Of a DNA stretch of 64,000 nucleotides, positions 13,358 to 24,672 are shown in pieces. The notes under the pieces were generated by a model. That model made no database searches. It saw nothing but the letters and a program-made list of their open reading frames with translations, and was not told where the DNA came from. Source of the stretch: Aphelocoma coerulescens. Lineage: Eukaryota > Chordata > Aves > Passeriformes > Corvidae. Within the stretch, counting starts at the first letter, position 1. Each line of letters begins with the position of its first letter. The position numbers and the translations under genes were made by a program. The stretch is taken from contig NC_091015.1 in NCBI RefSeq assembly GCF_041296385.1, forward strand, positions 88,830,004 through 88,894,003, written 5' to 3'.

Positions 13358-14699
13358 CATCCCTATTTCTTTCCTAAAAAAGAGAAACTGAGGACTTGCT
13401 TCTAAGCGTGCAGGTACACACAGCCTGTTGAAAGCAATATTGACCTGTTAATTAATATTTTTTACCATAAGAAATAGAAAAGCTAAACATTTAGTCCTTC
13501 CATTTCAAAATCCCACTGTTCACAGCTTAGTGGAAAAGAGCAAAAACCTTACAGATGTCTCCAGTCATCCCTCAAAAGATGTCCAACAGCAAAGAGCCGT
13601 GGTAGATCTGAAGACTGGTGGTAAATTTACCTTGTTGAGATGAAGGAGGGATGAAAATCTTGCCCTCTACTCAAGGCCAGCATTAATTCTGATATTTTGG
13701 CACATACCCCAAAGTAATACGCTTGGAACTGTAGATGCTTCCTCTAGTAGGAAAATCAAAACAGAGGAAGTACTGAAAACAGAAAAATATTCCTACCTAC
13801 AGGCAGTTCAGGGCAACTGTTCTTTCATTTCTGAGACAGGAAAATCTGAAATTGAACACTATTAAATTGCCTTCGAAATCTGAAAATTCCCAAAGATTCC
13901 TGGCTTCAGTCCATCTTCACTACAGAACAGAGCAGCATTCAGCACAGTACAAGCTAAGGTCACCTACTCATGAGTTCTATTTATTAAGTAAAGTTTACCC
14001 CAAATCTATAGATGTGTGCTCTGATTTACACAGTCAGAGAATGAACATGTAATACAGGAAGTTATCACTCAAATTTTTGGGGCAAATCTTTTTGAATACA
14101 AAACAGAGACACATGGTCCTAAATTAGTCCTACTGAAAAATTAAAACTGATATCCATATCATTATAAATGACTGTTTTTTATCTTCCAAAATGCCCTTCT
14201 TGTCTATTCCAGGTAGACTCTACAGATTACTCCTCTGTATCTGTAAAACACTGTTAAGGTGAATATATTTTCAGTACATTTATTACAAGAAACTGTATTT
14301 TGTCTGCATGTAGTTAATACCCACTCAGCAATGACAAATTGAAAATCAAAGATGCTTTTGTAAATTATCAGATACATTGATTGGTACTCTCATATATTTA
14401 TAATAGACTTCAAGCACACTTTTAGCATCAAAATAAATTGCCTTACAGCTCCTTCCCTACCCTACCCTTTCAAGCTGCAGTCATTCATTCAAAAGGCTGT
14501 TGTGTTATTGCTGAAGGAGAGACAGCAGGAAACGTCACTTTCTTTCTCGTAAGTGCATAAACCACTACCAGCTAAAAAGTAATGATCAGTTAATAAATAA
14601 CTGGCAGCAATAATTCAAACCAAAATATAACAAACTATTATCCTAATTTCAATTCATAAACAGTTTACATGATATTGATTTTTTTTTGATGTTCTACAG
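13358..14699. other. Unique non-coding DNA
   Basis: No repeat or gene recognised. The last 30 bases end in a T-rich tract and an AG that could serve as a splice acceptor for the candidate exon that follows. Confidence 0.5.
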
Positions 14700-14778
14700 G
14701 ATTTCTTCCATAGAACAAGAATTGACTTGAGATATGGCTTCCAGTGGAAAAATAGGAGGGCATGAACTACCTTTTCAG
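14700..14778 (+). other. Candidate 5' exon with start codon (unconfirmed)
   Basis: A T-rich tract ending TTCTACAG|G looks like a splice acceptor, with AG at 14698-14699. CAG|GTAAGA at 14776-14784 is a near-consensus donor. The 79-bp interval contains an in-frame TGA (14728-14730), then ATG at 14734 with G at +4, then an open frame MASSGKIGGHELPFQ that reaches the donor in phase 0. This is the layout of a first coding exon with some 5' UTR. I do not recognise the peptide. Only 45 coding bases are present and similar patterns arise by chance in 64 kb. No partner exon was identified in the window, so any partner would have to lie outside it or be too short to see. Confidence 0.22.
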
Positions 14779-14784
14779 GTAAGA

Positions 14785-15318
14785 AGAAAGTGTCTCTTCT
14801 CTTTTGGTTTACTTAATAAATACTGAGCAGGATCTCTATCCAGTTTATTAAAGTCTCCAGCTGAATACTCTCCTCTGACAGAGTTTGAAGTCACAGTGCT
14901 GACTCCCAGAAAAATGTACTACCTGCTGGGGTATCATTAAACTTTCATAGTGATATCTTCAATCAGGAAGCATTACTTGGAACAAGACCTTGAACTCAGG
15001 GATTTCATGTAGCTGTTGATAGTGTTACATATTCAGAAAACAAGATTTTAGGAGATTATAATGTCATCCTAAGGAAACCTGTTTCTAGAAATGTTTGGCA
15101 AGACACACTCATTCAATCTGACTTAATTCACCCACAGTTCTGACATACTGCTTTCCCTTCAGACTCTTTATCGCTATTTCAATGGGTATGTTTTTGCTAA
15201 CCTGAAACTGACTCTCCTTCTTCTGTACCATGTTCTCATCTCAGAAACCACTTGGAACAAGACTCTTAGCAGCTTTTGGTTTCATCATGGACTGATCTTA
15301 ATATATGAATGTCTTATT
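14785..15318. other. Unique non-coding DNA
   Basis: Nothing recognised. If the preceding exon is real this would be its downstream intron. Confidence 0.45.
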
Positions 15319-15433
15319 GGTGGTTTTGTTTTGGTTTGGTTTGATTTGGGTTTTTTTTGTTTAGTTGGGTTTTGTTTGTTTTTGTTTTGTTGGGGTTTTT
15401 TTGGGTTCTTGTTGGTTTGTGTTTTTTTTTTTC
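15319..15433. repeat. T/G-rich low-complexity tract
   Basis: About 115 bases almost entirely T and G, with irregular GGTTT, GTTTT and TTGGG units and a final run of T. It directly abuts the 5' edge of a truncated CR1 copy. Confidence 0.85.
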
Positions 15434-15436
15434 TTC

Positions 15437-15622
15437 AGTGAGAACAATCACTGGAACAACCTCTCCAGGAACTTGATAGACTCCCTGTCACTGGAAGCTT
15501 TCAAGACATGATTGGATTGCTGGATTATCTCATCCAGGCTGTCTTTCTCATGAAATGTTGGACTGGATGATCTTTAGTCTTACTTTCCAGCCTGTTGTAT
15601 GGTTCTATGTTTCTATGATTCC
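15437..15622 (+). mobile_element. CR1 LINE, 3' end fragment
   Basis: The text runs like the CR1 3' end: a segment matching 'AATCACTGGAACAACCTC', then GGAAGCTTTCAAGACATGATTG, GGACTGGATGATCTTTAG, and finally TTCTATG-type octamers at 15602-15620. The T-rich strand and octamer tail place the 3' end to the right, so the element is on the plus strand. Heavily 5'-truncated, as most CR1 copies are; about 185 bp remain, with no coding capacity. Confidence 0.85.
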
Positions 15623-16879
15623 AAGTTCAATGGTACCTGGACTGGAGGATGGGATCTGACCCAGGCTCTACCAGACTTTATGTGACTGCTCTGTTAGGCC
15701 TAAAACCATACTTCTTTATACTTAATTGTTCCAAGCCAGCTCTTAACAGAGCTCCCATTACCAGAATATGCTACATCATGGTAGCCATTATGCTGAGTAT
15801 GTGCATTAGATAGATTAGGAACATGCAGATCTCCTCATCTTTTGGATTATTGCTTTAAACACTTAACTAATTAATATATGGGTAATGGTATTTCTTTAAT
15901 AGCATTTTAAGTCTTTTCTTTAAAAATCCCTGACTTGAAAAAAATTCGACTTGCACTGAGACGTATGAATACATAGTCCTAATGATTAGCCACAAAATTT
16001 TTTTGAAGACTCTGCACTTTATATGGAGTATAATATAAATTATGGAGTAGATTACTAGCTTCTGTCTTTGCAACCTAACTCTGAAGGAATTTTTTTCCCT
16101 AATATACATTCTATCATACAGGTACAGTAGTATGCTATTTCTTTTTATATGTCTTTTTCAAGCACTTATATGCAGCAAAAGTACTCAAGAATTCATCACA
16201 GTACTGTGCATTTATTAAAAAAAAAAATTAGAAGAAACATGCTTCAATACAAATCTCCATATATGGGCTTCTACAGTCATAAATCTATCCAGACAAAACA
16301 CTGAAGTAACACATGGTCTAAGAAAATCACTGAACAATAATTTTGACTCATAAAAATTTGGAATTTTTTTACCTGAGGTCTTACGTTAGAAACCATTTTA
16401 TATTTAAAAGACTGCAAAGGCAACAAAAAAAAATTTTAAAAACCCTCAGAATATTTCATTATAGTTGAGCTGCTTGTCTTAATTTTGAAAAAAGTAGGCA
16501 AGGTCTACTGACCCTGTTTCCAGGGTCAGCCAACAAAAAATCATTGCAATTATTCTGGACTTGTGTACCTGTAAGATAAATAAAATTCACACCAAAATAA
16601 CTAATTACTGCAGACTGCAGCAAACTGTCAAAAATAAATCTACAGAAATAATTTATCAATCCCTTCAATACACAAAATCATCTGGTTTCATTAAAAACTT
16701 AACCAAGAAGACAATGTGAATTTTGAAACCAATTCAAGCTTTTAAAAATTATTTTTCATTTTTTTTAAAAATTCTAAGACTGCTTTTTCTAAGTAAGATT
16801 TTTTTTGTACTAATGATCTGTTCCATGTAATGCATGTTATTCTCACACTTCTGAGACCAAAAATTAGTTGAAATAATAT
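15623..16879. other. Non-coding DNA between CR1 and LTR
   Basis: No recognised element. Confidence 0.5.
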
Positions 16880-16884
16880 TACAT

Positions 16885-17400
16885 TGTCCTGGGTTGCAGT
16901 GTATTCTATTACCATCCTCATGAGCTGTTGACACCAAGTGAGGCAGTGTTTCCTTGCCTCCTCCCTCCGGACTATCTTCTGCTAAGGAGCCCATCAATGC
17001 CTGGCCTCATGACTCATCATCCCATTGTGAGATGCTCCACCCAGAGGGAGGAACCAAGCATTCCATCCTGGATATTATCTGAGATTCCGAACACCACAGA
17101 CACCCTTTCCATTGGATTCCCACAGGATGGGAGCTACACAGCCACCACTGGACCTTCTGAGGAAGAGCAGGCCCTTTCTGCAGGATCACTGCTTCAGCAG
17201 AACCACATCCACCACTTCAGGAGGACTGCAGCCACCATCTTATGGGACTGCTACCGCCACCCTGACTGCCAGGGTGTCATGTTTTATCCTGACTCTGTCA
17301 GTTTAACCCAGTGTTTTCTGCCTTTTTTTCCCTTTTATTTCCCTATTAAATTGTTATTCTGTCTTGGCGCCTCCCAGTAGTTTGTTTTCAAACTAGTACA
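16885..17400 (+). mobile_element. Solo LTR with perfect 5-bp target-site duplication
   Basis: A GC-richer block of 516 bp beginning TGTCCTGGGTTGCAG and ending AACTAGTACA, i.e. TG...CA ends. It is flanked on both sides by TACAT (16880-16884 and 17401-17405). An ATTAAA poly(A)-type signal lies at 17345-17350, 50 bp from the 3' edge and followed by a T-rich segment, which fixes the plus orientation. A 5-bp duplication fits ERVL-type integration. The 150-codon open frame inside it (16928-17380) is a by-product of LTR composition and shows no retroviral domain. No second LTR or internal gene was seen, so this is a solo LTR left by recombination. Confidence 0.85.
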
Positions 17401-17405
17401 TACAT

Positions 17406-19814
17406 TCACCTAATGAGGATACTCTTTCCTACAATACAGTCCAGCAGCTTTTCTTTAGCAGACTCCTATCAAGTAATGTAGGCTGTTTGAAGGAGCCAAT
17501 GACAGAAGTATTCTCCGCAACCATTCCGTCTTTCTCTAGCCTTGTTTGATCATTACTTCTCAGCCTCATCGGATATGTGATACCATTCCACCACCATTTT
17601 ATCTGCTCATCTGCTGATTGCTTTCCTGACACTTTGCCCTCTGGTAACACTAGCTCTGATTGTTATCCAATCTTTTGCTAAAATAGAAAAAGAGTTTTAG
17701 TGTCGTATCTCAGATGTGTATATTGAATGTCAATTACACACCAACTGTTCAAGTATCTATCCACCAGCAGTTCCAAAAATTGGCTATTACAGATGAACAG
17801 GTATAAAATGGAAAATACATAATGATTATTTGAGCATAGTCTGTTTATCAAGCATGTGAACTGTAGACCAAATAAACCTACATTTTTGATAGACCTTTTT
17901 ATATGGATTCTCTATCAAGGGGTTTTACAAGCAAGATGCAAACAAAGAAAGAAATTTGAAGGTTACATATATTCTCAGTGAGGAGAAAAAATCTCTTAAC
18001 CACTATGGTGTTCTAGTGATTATTTAAATCAGTTATCCACCTAGCCTAATGACCAAACTACAGAATGAAAACACTCAGAAGGTCACAGAGCGGAAGGATT
18101 CCTCTGAAAGTGTGAATAAAATCTGGCCACATAAACCAGAAGTTCCTCAGTGTGGAACAGATTCGGCTCACTGTCTGTGGCAGGGTAGATATGAACATTG
18201 TGCAGGCAGTTCTGGCTACATTTTTGACACTCTGTTTACCACGTAGGAACTGTGTGCTGCTGAGCTGAAATCACTGTCAGAATATGCAGCTGGATGATAT
18301 TGCCTTATCTATTGATACATGTGGAGCAATAAGCTCTCTTGGATTGGATTTGTTGTTGAAATGCTCAATAAATACTTGAAAAGAAAGATCCATGCTACCT
18401 GTCCAGCACTGCTTAACCCAGTTATGAAGATAAACAGAATAGTCACAACAAGGATTTTATTTTCAATGAAGAAAAAAACAAAAAATCAAAACCAGAACCA
18501 AAACAAATTGCCTTTCTCCTTGATAAACATAAAATGATGACATCATCAACTCTGACAAGCTGCCTATAGATTTATTTTTTCTTTACATTTTCAGACAGAA
18601 ATTGACATTTTAGTGCAATGCCATGAAGACACAGAAAAGTTTACTGAGAGCATCTTTCTGAAATAATAAGGTCAAAAATGACAGATGGAGCTTAATAAGT
18701 CATCATATTTCAGGAAAATGCATATTGTGCATGCTATTAAGACAATTAAGGTCTTGCCAAAATTAATGCAAAAAATTAATTCTTCCAGAATGTTTGATCT
18801 CTGGTGTGATAATCTACTACCAGTCCAAATATAAAACTAATATTTTTGCATTCTTTCCTTCTCAGAACAACAGAATGACAGAATGCTTATTTCCAAATTA
18901 AACCCAAAATCACTCTTGTCTTTATGTTAAAAATTTTTATATTAATAAACTAAACACTATCCAAAGCACTGCTTTTGATGCTCTGGGTAACCAGGGGCCT
19001 TTTATTTTTAGTATTTCAAAGTATATTTTTTCAGAACAATGTCTGAGTAAGGTAACTCTATGTGATAATTAGAACAAGTTAACAGGTTTCCCACAAGATT
19101 TGTATGGAAAATATTGCTTTTACTAAGCCTATTTTTACTGAGAAAATATTTAGTAGGATTTCTGTACTTTAACTTATCCCAAATTAACATTTTATTTCAG
19201 GTCATAGTGTTCATAAGGAACACTAATTAATACTTACTTCCTTTTGCAGCTCCATTCAGGTCCTGATGACTCACTCTTCCCAGTGGGATTCCTATGATGT
19301 GCCTCAGAAATTTTGTTCAAACAGGGATTTCTAGAAGATAAAGAGAACCAAAATATATGACACCTTGAATGGTATTTCTTAAAGCAAACAAGCAGTAGAA
19401 GACAGTTAAAGTTAATCTGAATGCAATATCTTCTTCATAACCCCCTTTTCCCCTCTGAAATGGGGAAAGAATTAGGAATAAAAATAAAATAAAATATTCT
19501 GCAATCTGAAATTAGAAATATTTTAATGTAATCTATTTTATAAACACTTATTTTTTCCTTAGAGATAATACAGAAAAAATCATTGTTTATCTTCTGCCAG
19601 TTCTAAACTTTTATGAAAATTTACTTTTAGAAAGAGAAATACAAGGGACTATTATAAATGAAAATAAACTTTAAAATTTGCATTCTCAAATACACTCAGG
19701 CTAAAGAACTGAAACATAAAACTACTCTGTAAAGACCACTGGAAAGATGACTCGATGGCTAAGTAATACCTTTTTATCCTGTATTAAATTTGTTTTACAT
19801 AACCCGTGGAAAGA
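17406..19814. other. Unique AT-rich non-coding DNA
   Basis: No element recognised. Open frames of 60-73 codons have no recognisable product. Confidence 0.5.
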
Positions 19815-20480
19815 TGATATATTGGGTTTGCATGGTCAGGTTTTGATAGCAGGCTGTACTCCTGCAGCTCATGGATAACCATGGGGATGCAGAGATCCAC
19901 CTGCAGCCCCTGGAACAAACCCACACTAGAGCAGGTGGATGCCTGAGAGGAGGCTGTGAACCCGTGAGAGGTCCATGCTGGAGCAGGCTCCTGGCAGGGA
20001 CCTGCAGACCCAGGGAAAGAGGAGCCCAGGCTGGACCAGGTTTCCTGGTAGGACTTTTGACCGTGTGGGGTCTCATGCTGGATCAGGCTGTCCTTGAAGG
20101 ACTGCAGCCAGTGGAGGAGTGACCCACATTGCAGCAGTTCTTGGAGAATTGTTGCCTGTGGTATGGACTCACACTGGAGAAGCTCATGGAGAACTATCTC
20201 CTGTGGGAGACACCCCACACTGAAGCAGGGGAAAGACTCTTCTCCCTGAGCAGCAGCAGGAACAATGACCATAACCCACACCCATCCCCTGGGCCACTTC
20301 AGGGGAGGAGGTAGGGTTGGGAAGGAGGCAGGAGGAGGGGGAAGTTTTGAATATTTATTTCACTTCTCATTATCCTGCTCTGCTTTTGACATAAAATGTA
20401 TGAATTTCTTCAGCTTAAAGTATTCCTGTGGAACAATGTATCTACTCTGACCATTAGTTAAATTATCTCAAGTCTTTTAA
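19815..20480 (+). mobile_element. Internally deleted LTR of the same type as LTR A (LTR B)
   Basis: The start resembles the family's 5' end (ATTGGGTTTGCATGG, then GGTTTTGATAGCAGG). It then jumps near 19855 straight to the mid-LTR phrases GAGATCCACCTGCAGCCCC and GAGCAGGTGGATGCCTG, which also occur in LTR A read on its minus strand. By comparison with LTR A and remembered relatives, a few hundred bases are missing at that junction. The right part reaches a degraded poly(A) region (GACATAAAATG near 20390) and fades by about 20480 without a clear CA end. Minus-strand frames of up to 165 codons here are shadows of LTR sequence. Confidence 0.75.
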
Positions 20481-20592
20481 AAGAATGGAGGTGAAATGGG
20501 TCTCATTTTAGTTTTAAGGTATCTTCATGAACATCCAATATATTGTCTTTTATCTGACACTTTCAAAGTTTATTAAAACAAGAGGAGAACAG

Positions 20593-21115
20593 TGCCAGTA
20601 TTGCCCCAGGTGGTAACTAAGCACAACACAGCCAATCACTCACCTTTCCCCAATGGGATGGGAGAGAAAATCAGAAAAGTGAGAAAACTGATGGGTTGAG
20701 ATACAGAGTGTTTAGTAGGCAACTCAAAAGAAAGAAAGAAAGAATTAATTCACCACTTCCCATGTTCGGTTATCCCCAGGAAAGCAGGGCTCCATCACAC
20801 ATAACAGCAACTTGGGAAGACAAATGCCATTACTCAAAATGTCCCTCTCTTTCTTCTTCCTACCTCAGATTTTTGTGCTGAGCATGACATCATATGGTAT
20901 CGAATCTTCCTTTGGTCAGTTGGGGTCAGCTGTCCCAACTGTGTCCCCTCCCAACACATGGTGGACCCTCAGCCTTCTCACTGTCAGGGCAGGATGAGGA
21001 GTAGAAAAGACCTTGACTGCATAACCCCTGCTCAGTGATAATGTGTTATCAACAGCACAAATAAAAACATGGCTTCATACTGTGAAGGAAATTGCCACCA
21101 GCCAAACACAGCACA
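20593..21115 (-). mobile_element. Solo LTR of a second avian ERVL-type family (LTR C)
   Basis: Read on the minus strand it starts TGTGCTGTGTTTGGCTGG, has a central GGGAGGGGACACAG followed by GGACAGCTGACCCCAAC, and ends in GCTTAGTTACCACCTGGGG...GGCA. This order matches a widespread bird LTR whose 3' part reads 'CTCAACCC..TTTTCTCAC..TCTCTCCCATCCCA'. Length is 523 bp. The flanks AACAG (20588-20592) and ACCAG (21116-21120) agree at 4 of 5 bases, compatible with an aged 5-bp duplication. It contains TGATGTCA near 20887, a one-step decay product of a CRE site. No internal retroviral sequence is attached. Confidence 0.8.
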
Positions 21116-21120
21116 ACCAG

Positions 21121-22229
21121 AAACATGGATATCAGCAAAAAAAAGGATTATTCCATCTTGAGTCTGTACAGAGTCTACAGTCATGAACACAAGCTCATGC
21201 TGAGGATACCAGAGATATTTACTAGCCATCAACCGCCTGTAGTGTAAATACTTCCTTTATCTTTTATCATTTGTTGTCATTTCAATTGTTTGACTCAGCC
21301 ATGTTTTGAATTTGACTTTCACAAATGTAGCAGAGTGAAACATTTAAAAGCTTCATAAACAGAGTTTTTGTTAAACTGAGAAACAGATGGAAGCCAGCAA
21401 GCAATAAGTGTCAATACGTCACAAATTATAGGTTATCTCTTGAGACAATCCCACTGGGCTCAAATTCATTACCTTTACTTACACTGAATAATTATACAGA
21501 TTTAATTTCACAAGAGGCTACGTGCAAAGTAGGGTATTAAGTGCCACTAATGAATGTAAAATCAGGCCCACTGACAGAAACATGAGTGCAATCACTACTC
21601 TGTGTAAGATTTGCTGAAATAAGCCAAATACTACTGTTTTAAACATACAGTCTCAGGTCATACATTTGAACTTTACTTGCAGCCATTTTCTAAATCTTAC
21701 TTGCATCCTGACTACTCAGCTCATTTACTTTGTGAATTATTCATGTTGCTTAAATCCACTTAAAACTGTGAAATCTTTGTGACATGATGAACTAACAGGG
21801 AACATATGTGAGCATAATGTTTATAATAGATTTTCCACATCTGTCTTTTATTAACAAAGCACAAGTATCATTATACATACGAAGTCTACAAGATTAGATG
21901 ACTCAATTAAGAGATCCTTGGCTTTGATTCATCAACAACAATTAACAATAATATCATCAGTTTGCAACATTTTGTAATACAAGGTTTATTGAGGTAATTA
22001 TAAAATATATTGGTGTTTTTTACAAATGGTAAATTCTTAGGATAGCTGTGCCCAAACTAATATGGTTATAATGATCCAGGCTCTACCAAGAATATAGAAA
22101 CATCACCCAGGCATGACGAGGTGGAATAATGAAAGGCAAAGCTTAATTGTAGTTGAATTTGCCAGTGGAAGTGAAGGACAGGGAGGGGCTCTGTTGTCGC
22201 TTTGCCAGTCAAAGATAGACTGAAATAGT
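21121..22229. other. Unique AT-rich non-coding DNA
   Basis: No gene or repeat recognised. Confidence 0.5.
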
Positions 22230-22670
22230 ATGTTCCTACACCTAGAGAACTTTATTTGACAACAGACATAGAAGTAGAAAAGGTTCTTGCTAGCTTCTTT
22301 GTCTCTGTCTTTGCTGATAAATCTGCCCTCAGGCCTCCCAGATCTTGGCCTCAAGGTAGTGTGGCATAGGGGAAATATAACCCACAGCAGAAAAATTAAA
22401 TAAGGACCACTTAGGCAAACTGGAGTTCTACTAGGTGATTAGAAGGTACCCAGGATGGTTAGAAGTGCTGGATGATATCATTGTGAGGTCTTGCTCAAAA
22501 GCAGAGTTCCCTTAGGGCTGGGAAAGATGAATTATGTCTATATTCAAGAAAATCAAGAAGGATCTGGGCAACTGTTGATAATTGTCCTGACCTTATTACT
22601 TGGGAAATAATACATCAACTTTTCTTTGAAACAATACACAAGGATAAGCAGGACAAGATGATAGAGAACA
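22230..22670 (+). mobile_element. CR1 LINE fragment (5' part of reverse-transcriptase region)
   Basis: Three landmarks appear in CR1 order. First is a segment like 'AAGTAGAAAAGGTTCTTGC...TTCTTTGTCTCTGTCTTTGC', the stretch upstream of the RT core. Next is CTGGATGATATCATTGTGAG, the 'LADAIARPL' region. Last is a segment around AAACTG..CTGACC..GGGAAATAATA like the 'NYRPISLTSIPGKIME' region. Frameshifts and stops interrupt it everywhere. It lacks both the FADD motif and the 3' tail, so it is an internal fragment. Confidence 0.55.
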
Positions 22671-22815
22671 GTCACTGCGAACCCTCGCCCAAAGAAGAAG
22701 TCAAGGTCCCACATACGGGACCATCTCTACCTTACCCCAAACACCCACACTTTTTTCGCTCTAGTTATGAGTATTGTTTTCTCTTAATAAATATCCTGTT
22801 CTTTCTGTCCTCTAA
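22671..22815 (+). mobile_element. Possible LTR 3' end (weak)
   Basis: GC-richer sequence followed by CTCTTAATAAATATCC, with AATAAA at 22786-22791, then CTGTTCTTTCTGTCC. This resembles an LTR R/U5 boundary. No TG start, CA end or target duplication was identified. Confidence 0.25.
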
Positions 22816-24600
22816 AAACGAGGATGTGCTAAATTTATAAGCTGATGCTGCTATGTTTAAAGTCTACATAGTCCAGTTTATACCAGTGTAATGAAAAGAC
22901 TTTGGGTTTTTATGGTGATAGATTTTTCTTTACAGTTCAAAAGGGAAAATATAATTTGATTTGCAGGGTTTGAAATGATTTATGTAGCATTTTCTGGCTC
23001 CTGTAATCAAAATTGAAGAACTTATATTATACTCTATGCACAGCGAGCTAAGATTCCATTTATAAGCCTAATATAACATATAATAGAATATTGAACAATC
23101 AATCAAGAAATTGAGAAACTGATGACTAAATTATACAAAATGTGAAAGATTTATGACTCAGTTGCTGAGGTTGAAATTTCAGGGTACTGTAAATATCAGA
23201 GAATTCACCCTACATTGATGCAAGTTCATAAATTCAGTTTACAAACATGGAGTCATGCAGAAAGGAGAAATATAAATATCAGGAGTAAAACATTTCTGCC
23301 CTCAGAAACATGATTTTCCTATTCCATAGTTTAACCAAGAATGCATTCCAAGACAGAAATGCTGAACTGAACAGCACACAACTGAAAAATATATTTGAAT
23401 AGAAAATATTTTTCAGTGCCACTAAGAAATTTAAAAATACTCCTAATGTTACATACTCTGAACATCAGCTTTTCCTTCTCATACATTATGGACAAACCAG
23501 ATGCCAAATCATACCTTACACCCATTTCTCACAAACTGTACTTCAAAGAAATTCTGACTAGCAGACCTAACTAGTCTTTAATTAATTTATAAGCATTGCT
23601 AGTAGCTGCTGCTTTCCATGGACAAAAATATTAAAAATATTTATGTAGCAGAATAATGAGGAATACTGCACTATTTCAGTCTATAATAATATGACTTCAG
23701 GGTCACTGATTCTTCATTTTTTATACCTTTCCTTTAGAAGTTTAACCTCTGAGGCAAGTGCTGTTTCTTCCTGTGTTTTGGCACCGAGAGGCTCGGCATT
23801 GAAGCAGAACTTCTGCATGGTTCTCTAAGACAATGAATGATTAAGGGTTACTGACACTTTCAAGTATAACTGAACCACAGAAAACTTGTGTGAAAGCTTT
23901 ACCTGAAGTTCTGTCATGGGGCTGACTGGGCTTTAGGGGCGGGCATTGACATTCAGTGGGTCATCATATTGACTCGTCATCAAATGTAGCTCAATTTCTG
24001 CCATGCAGAGAACTATGAGAATGGATATTATCCTTTTTCTATCCCTGTATGATTATGGGAAATCACTTTGTAATGGAAAAATGTTAATTATGTAAGTCCC
24101 AGACTCTTTTGTGTAATTCTTTCTTTAGCGTGTCAACCAAAAATTCTCAAATTCCAGATCATCAGAAAAATATTGAATGAGCATAAGAAAGTTGTCCCTT
24201 TAAATGATAGATTGCCTTCTATGTTAGATCTGCCTTAAGGTAATTTTCTTCAGTGACACTGTGCTTGATCTGTTTTGACAATAACAACTTTCAACAGTGG
24301 AAGTGGAGACTGAGGCTTTGAGCAGCAGAGAGCCATATGGTGCCATCGTTTTTTTTAAGCAGAACTCTGCACTGAGCTATGTAAGCTGCTCTGTGTAAAA
24401 CATTGACACACTTTGTATACAGTACGAGCTGAATATATTTTCCAGTATGTTATCAATGGCTCTCAGTACAAATCAATAAGGACACATTGAGAATTATGAA
24501 ATAATTCTCAATATAATATTTTCTATCAGTGTTTACTTTATGGCATTTGGCCCTATATTACCTTATTTTTTACTAAAAAACATTAGAAATCTGTCTGGGT
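22816..24600. other. Unique non-coding DNA
   Basis: No element recognised. Confidence 0.5.
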
Positions 24601-24672
24601 TTAAGTTCGTTTTCTCAAACTTAAGTTTTTTTTGTCGAACTTAAGTTTTTATCAGACTTAAGTTCATTTAAG
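24601..24672. repeat. Palindromic minisatellite, about 20-bp period
   Basis: TTAAGTT recurs at 24601, 24621, 24641 and 24658, i.e. spacings of 20, 20 and 17 bp. The middle copies contain the perfect 10-bp palindrome AACTTAAGTT, separated by T-rich spacers. A further TTTAAGAAC follows at about 24668. Any pair of copies can fold back on each other. Confidence 0.85.

Noticed and set aside
16928..17380. 150-codon plus-strand frame
   Set aside because: Contained in the 516-bp LTR bounded by TACAT duplications; no retroviral or cellular domain.
19784..20281. Longest open frame, 165 codons, minus strand
   Set aside because: Lies inside LTR B, antisense to it; no domain; open only because LTR DNA is GC-rich.
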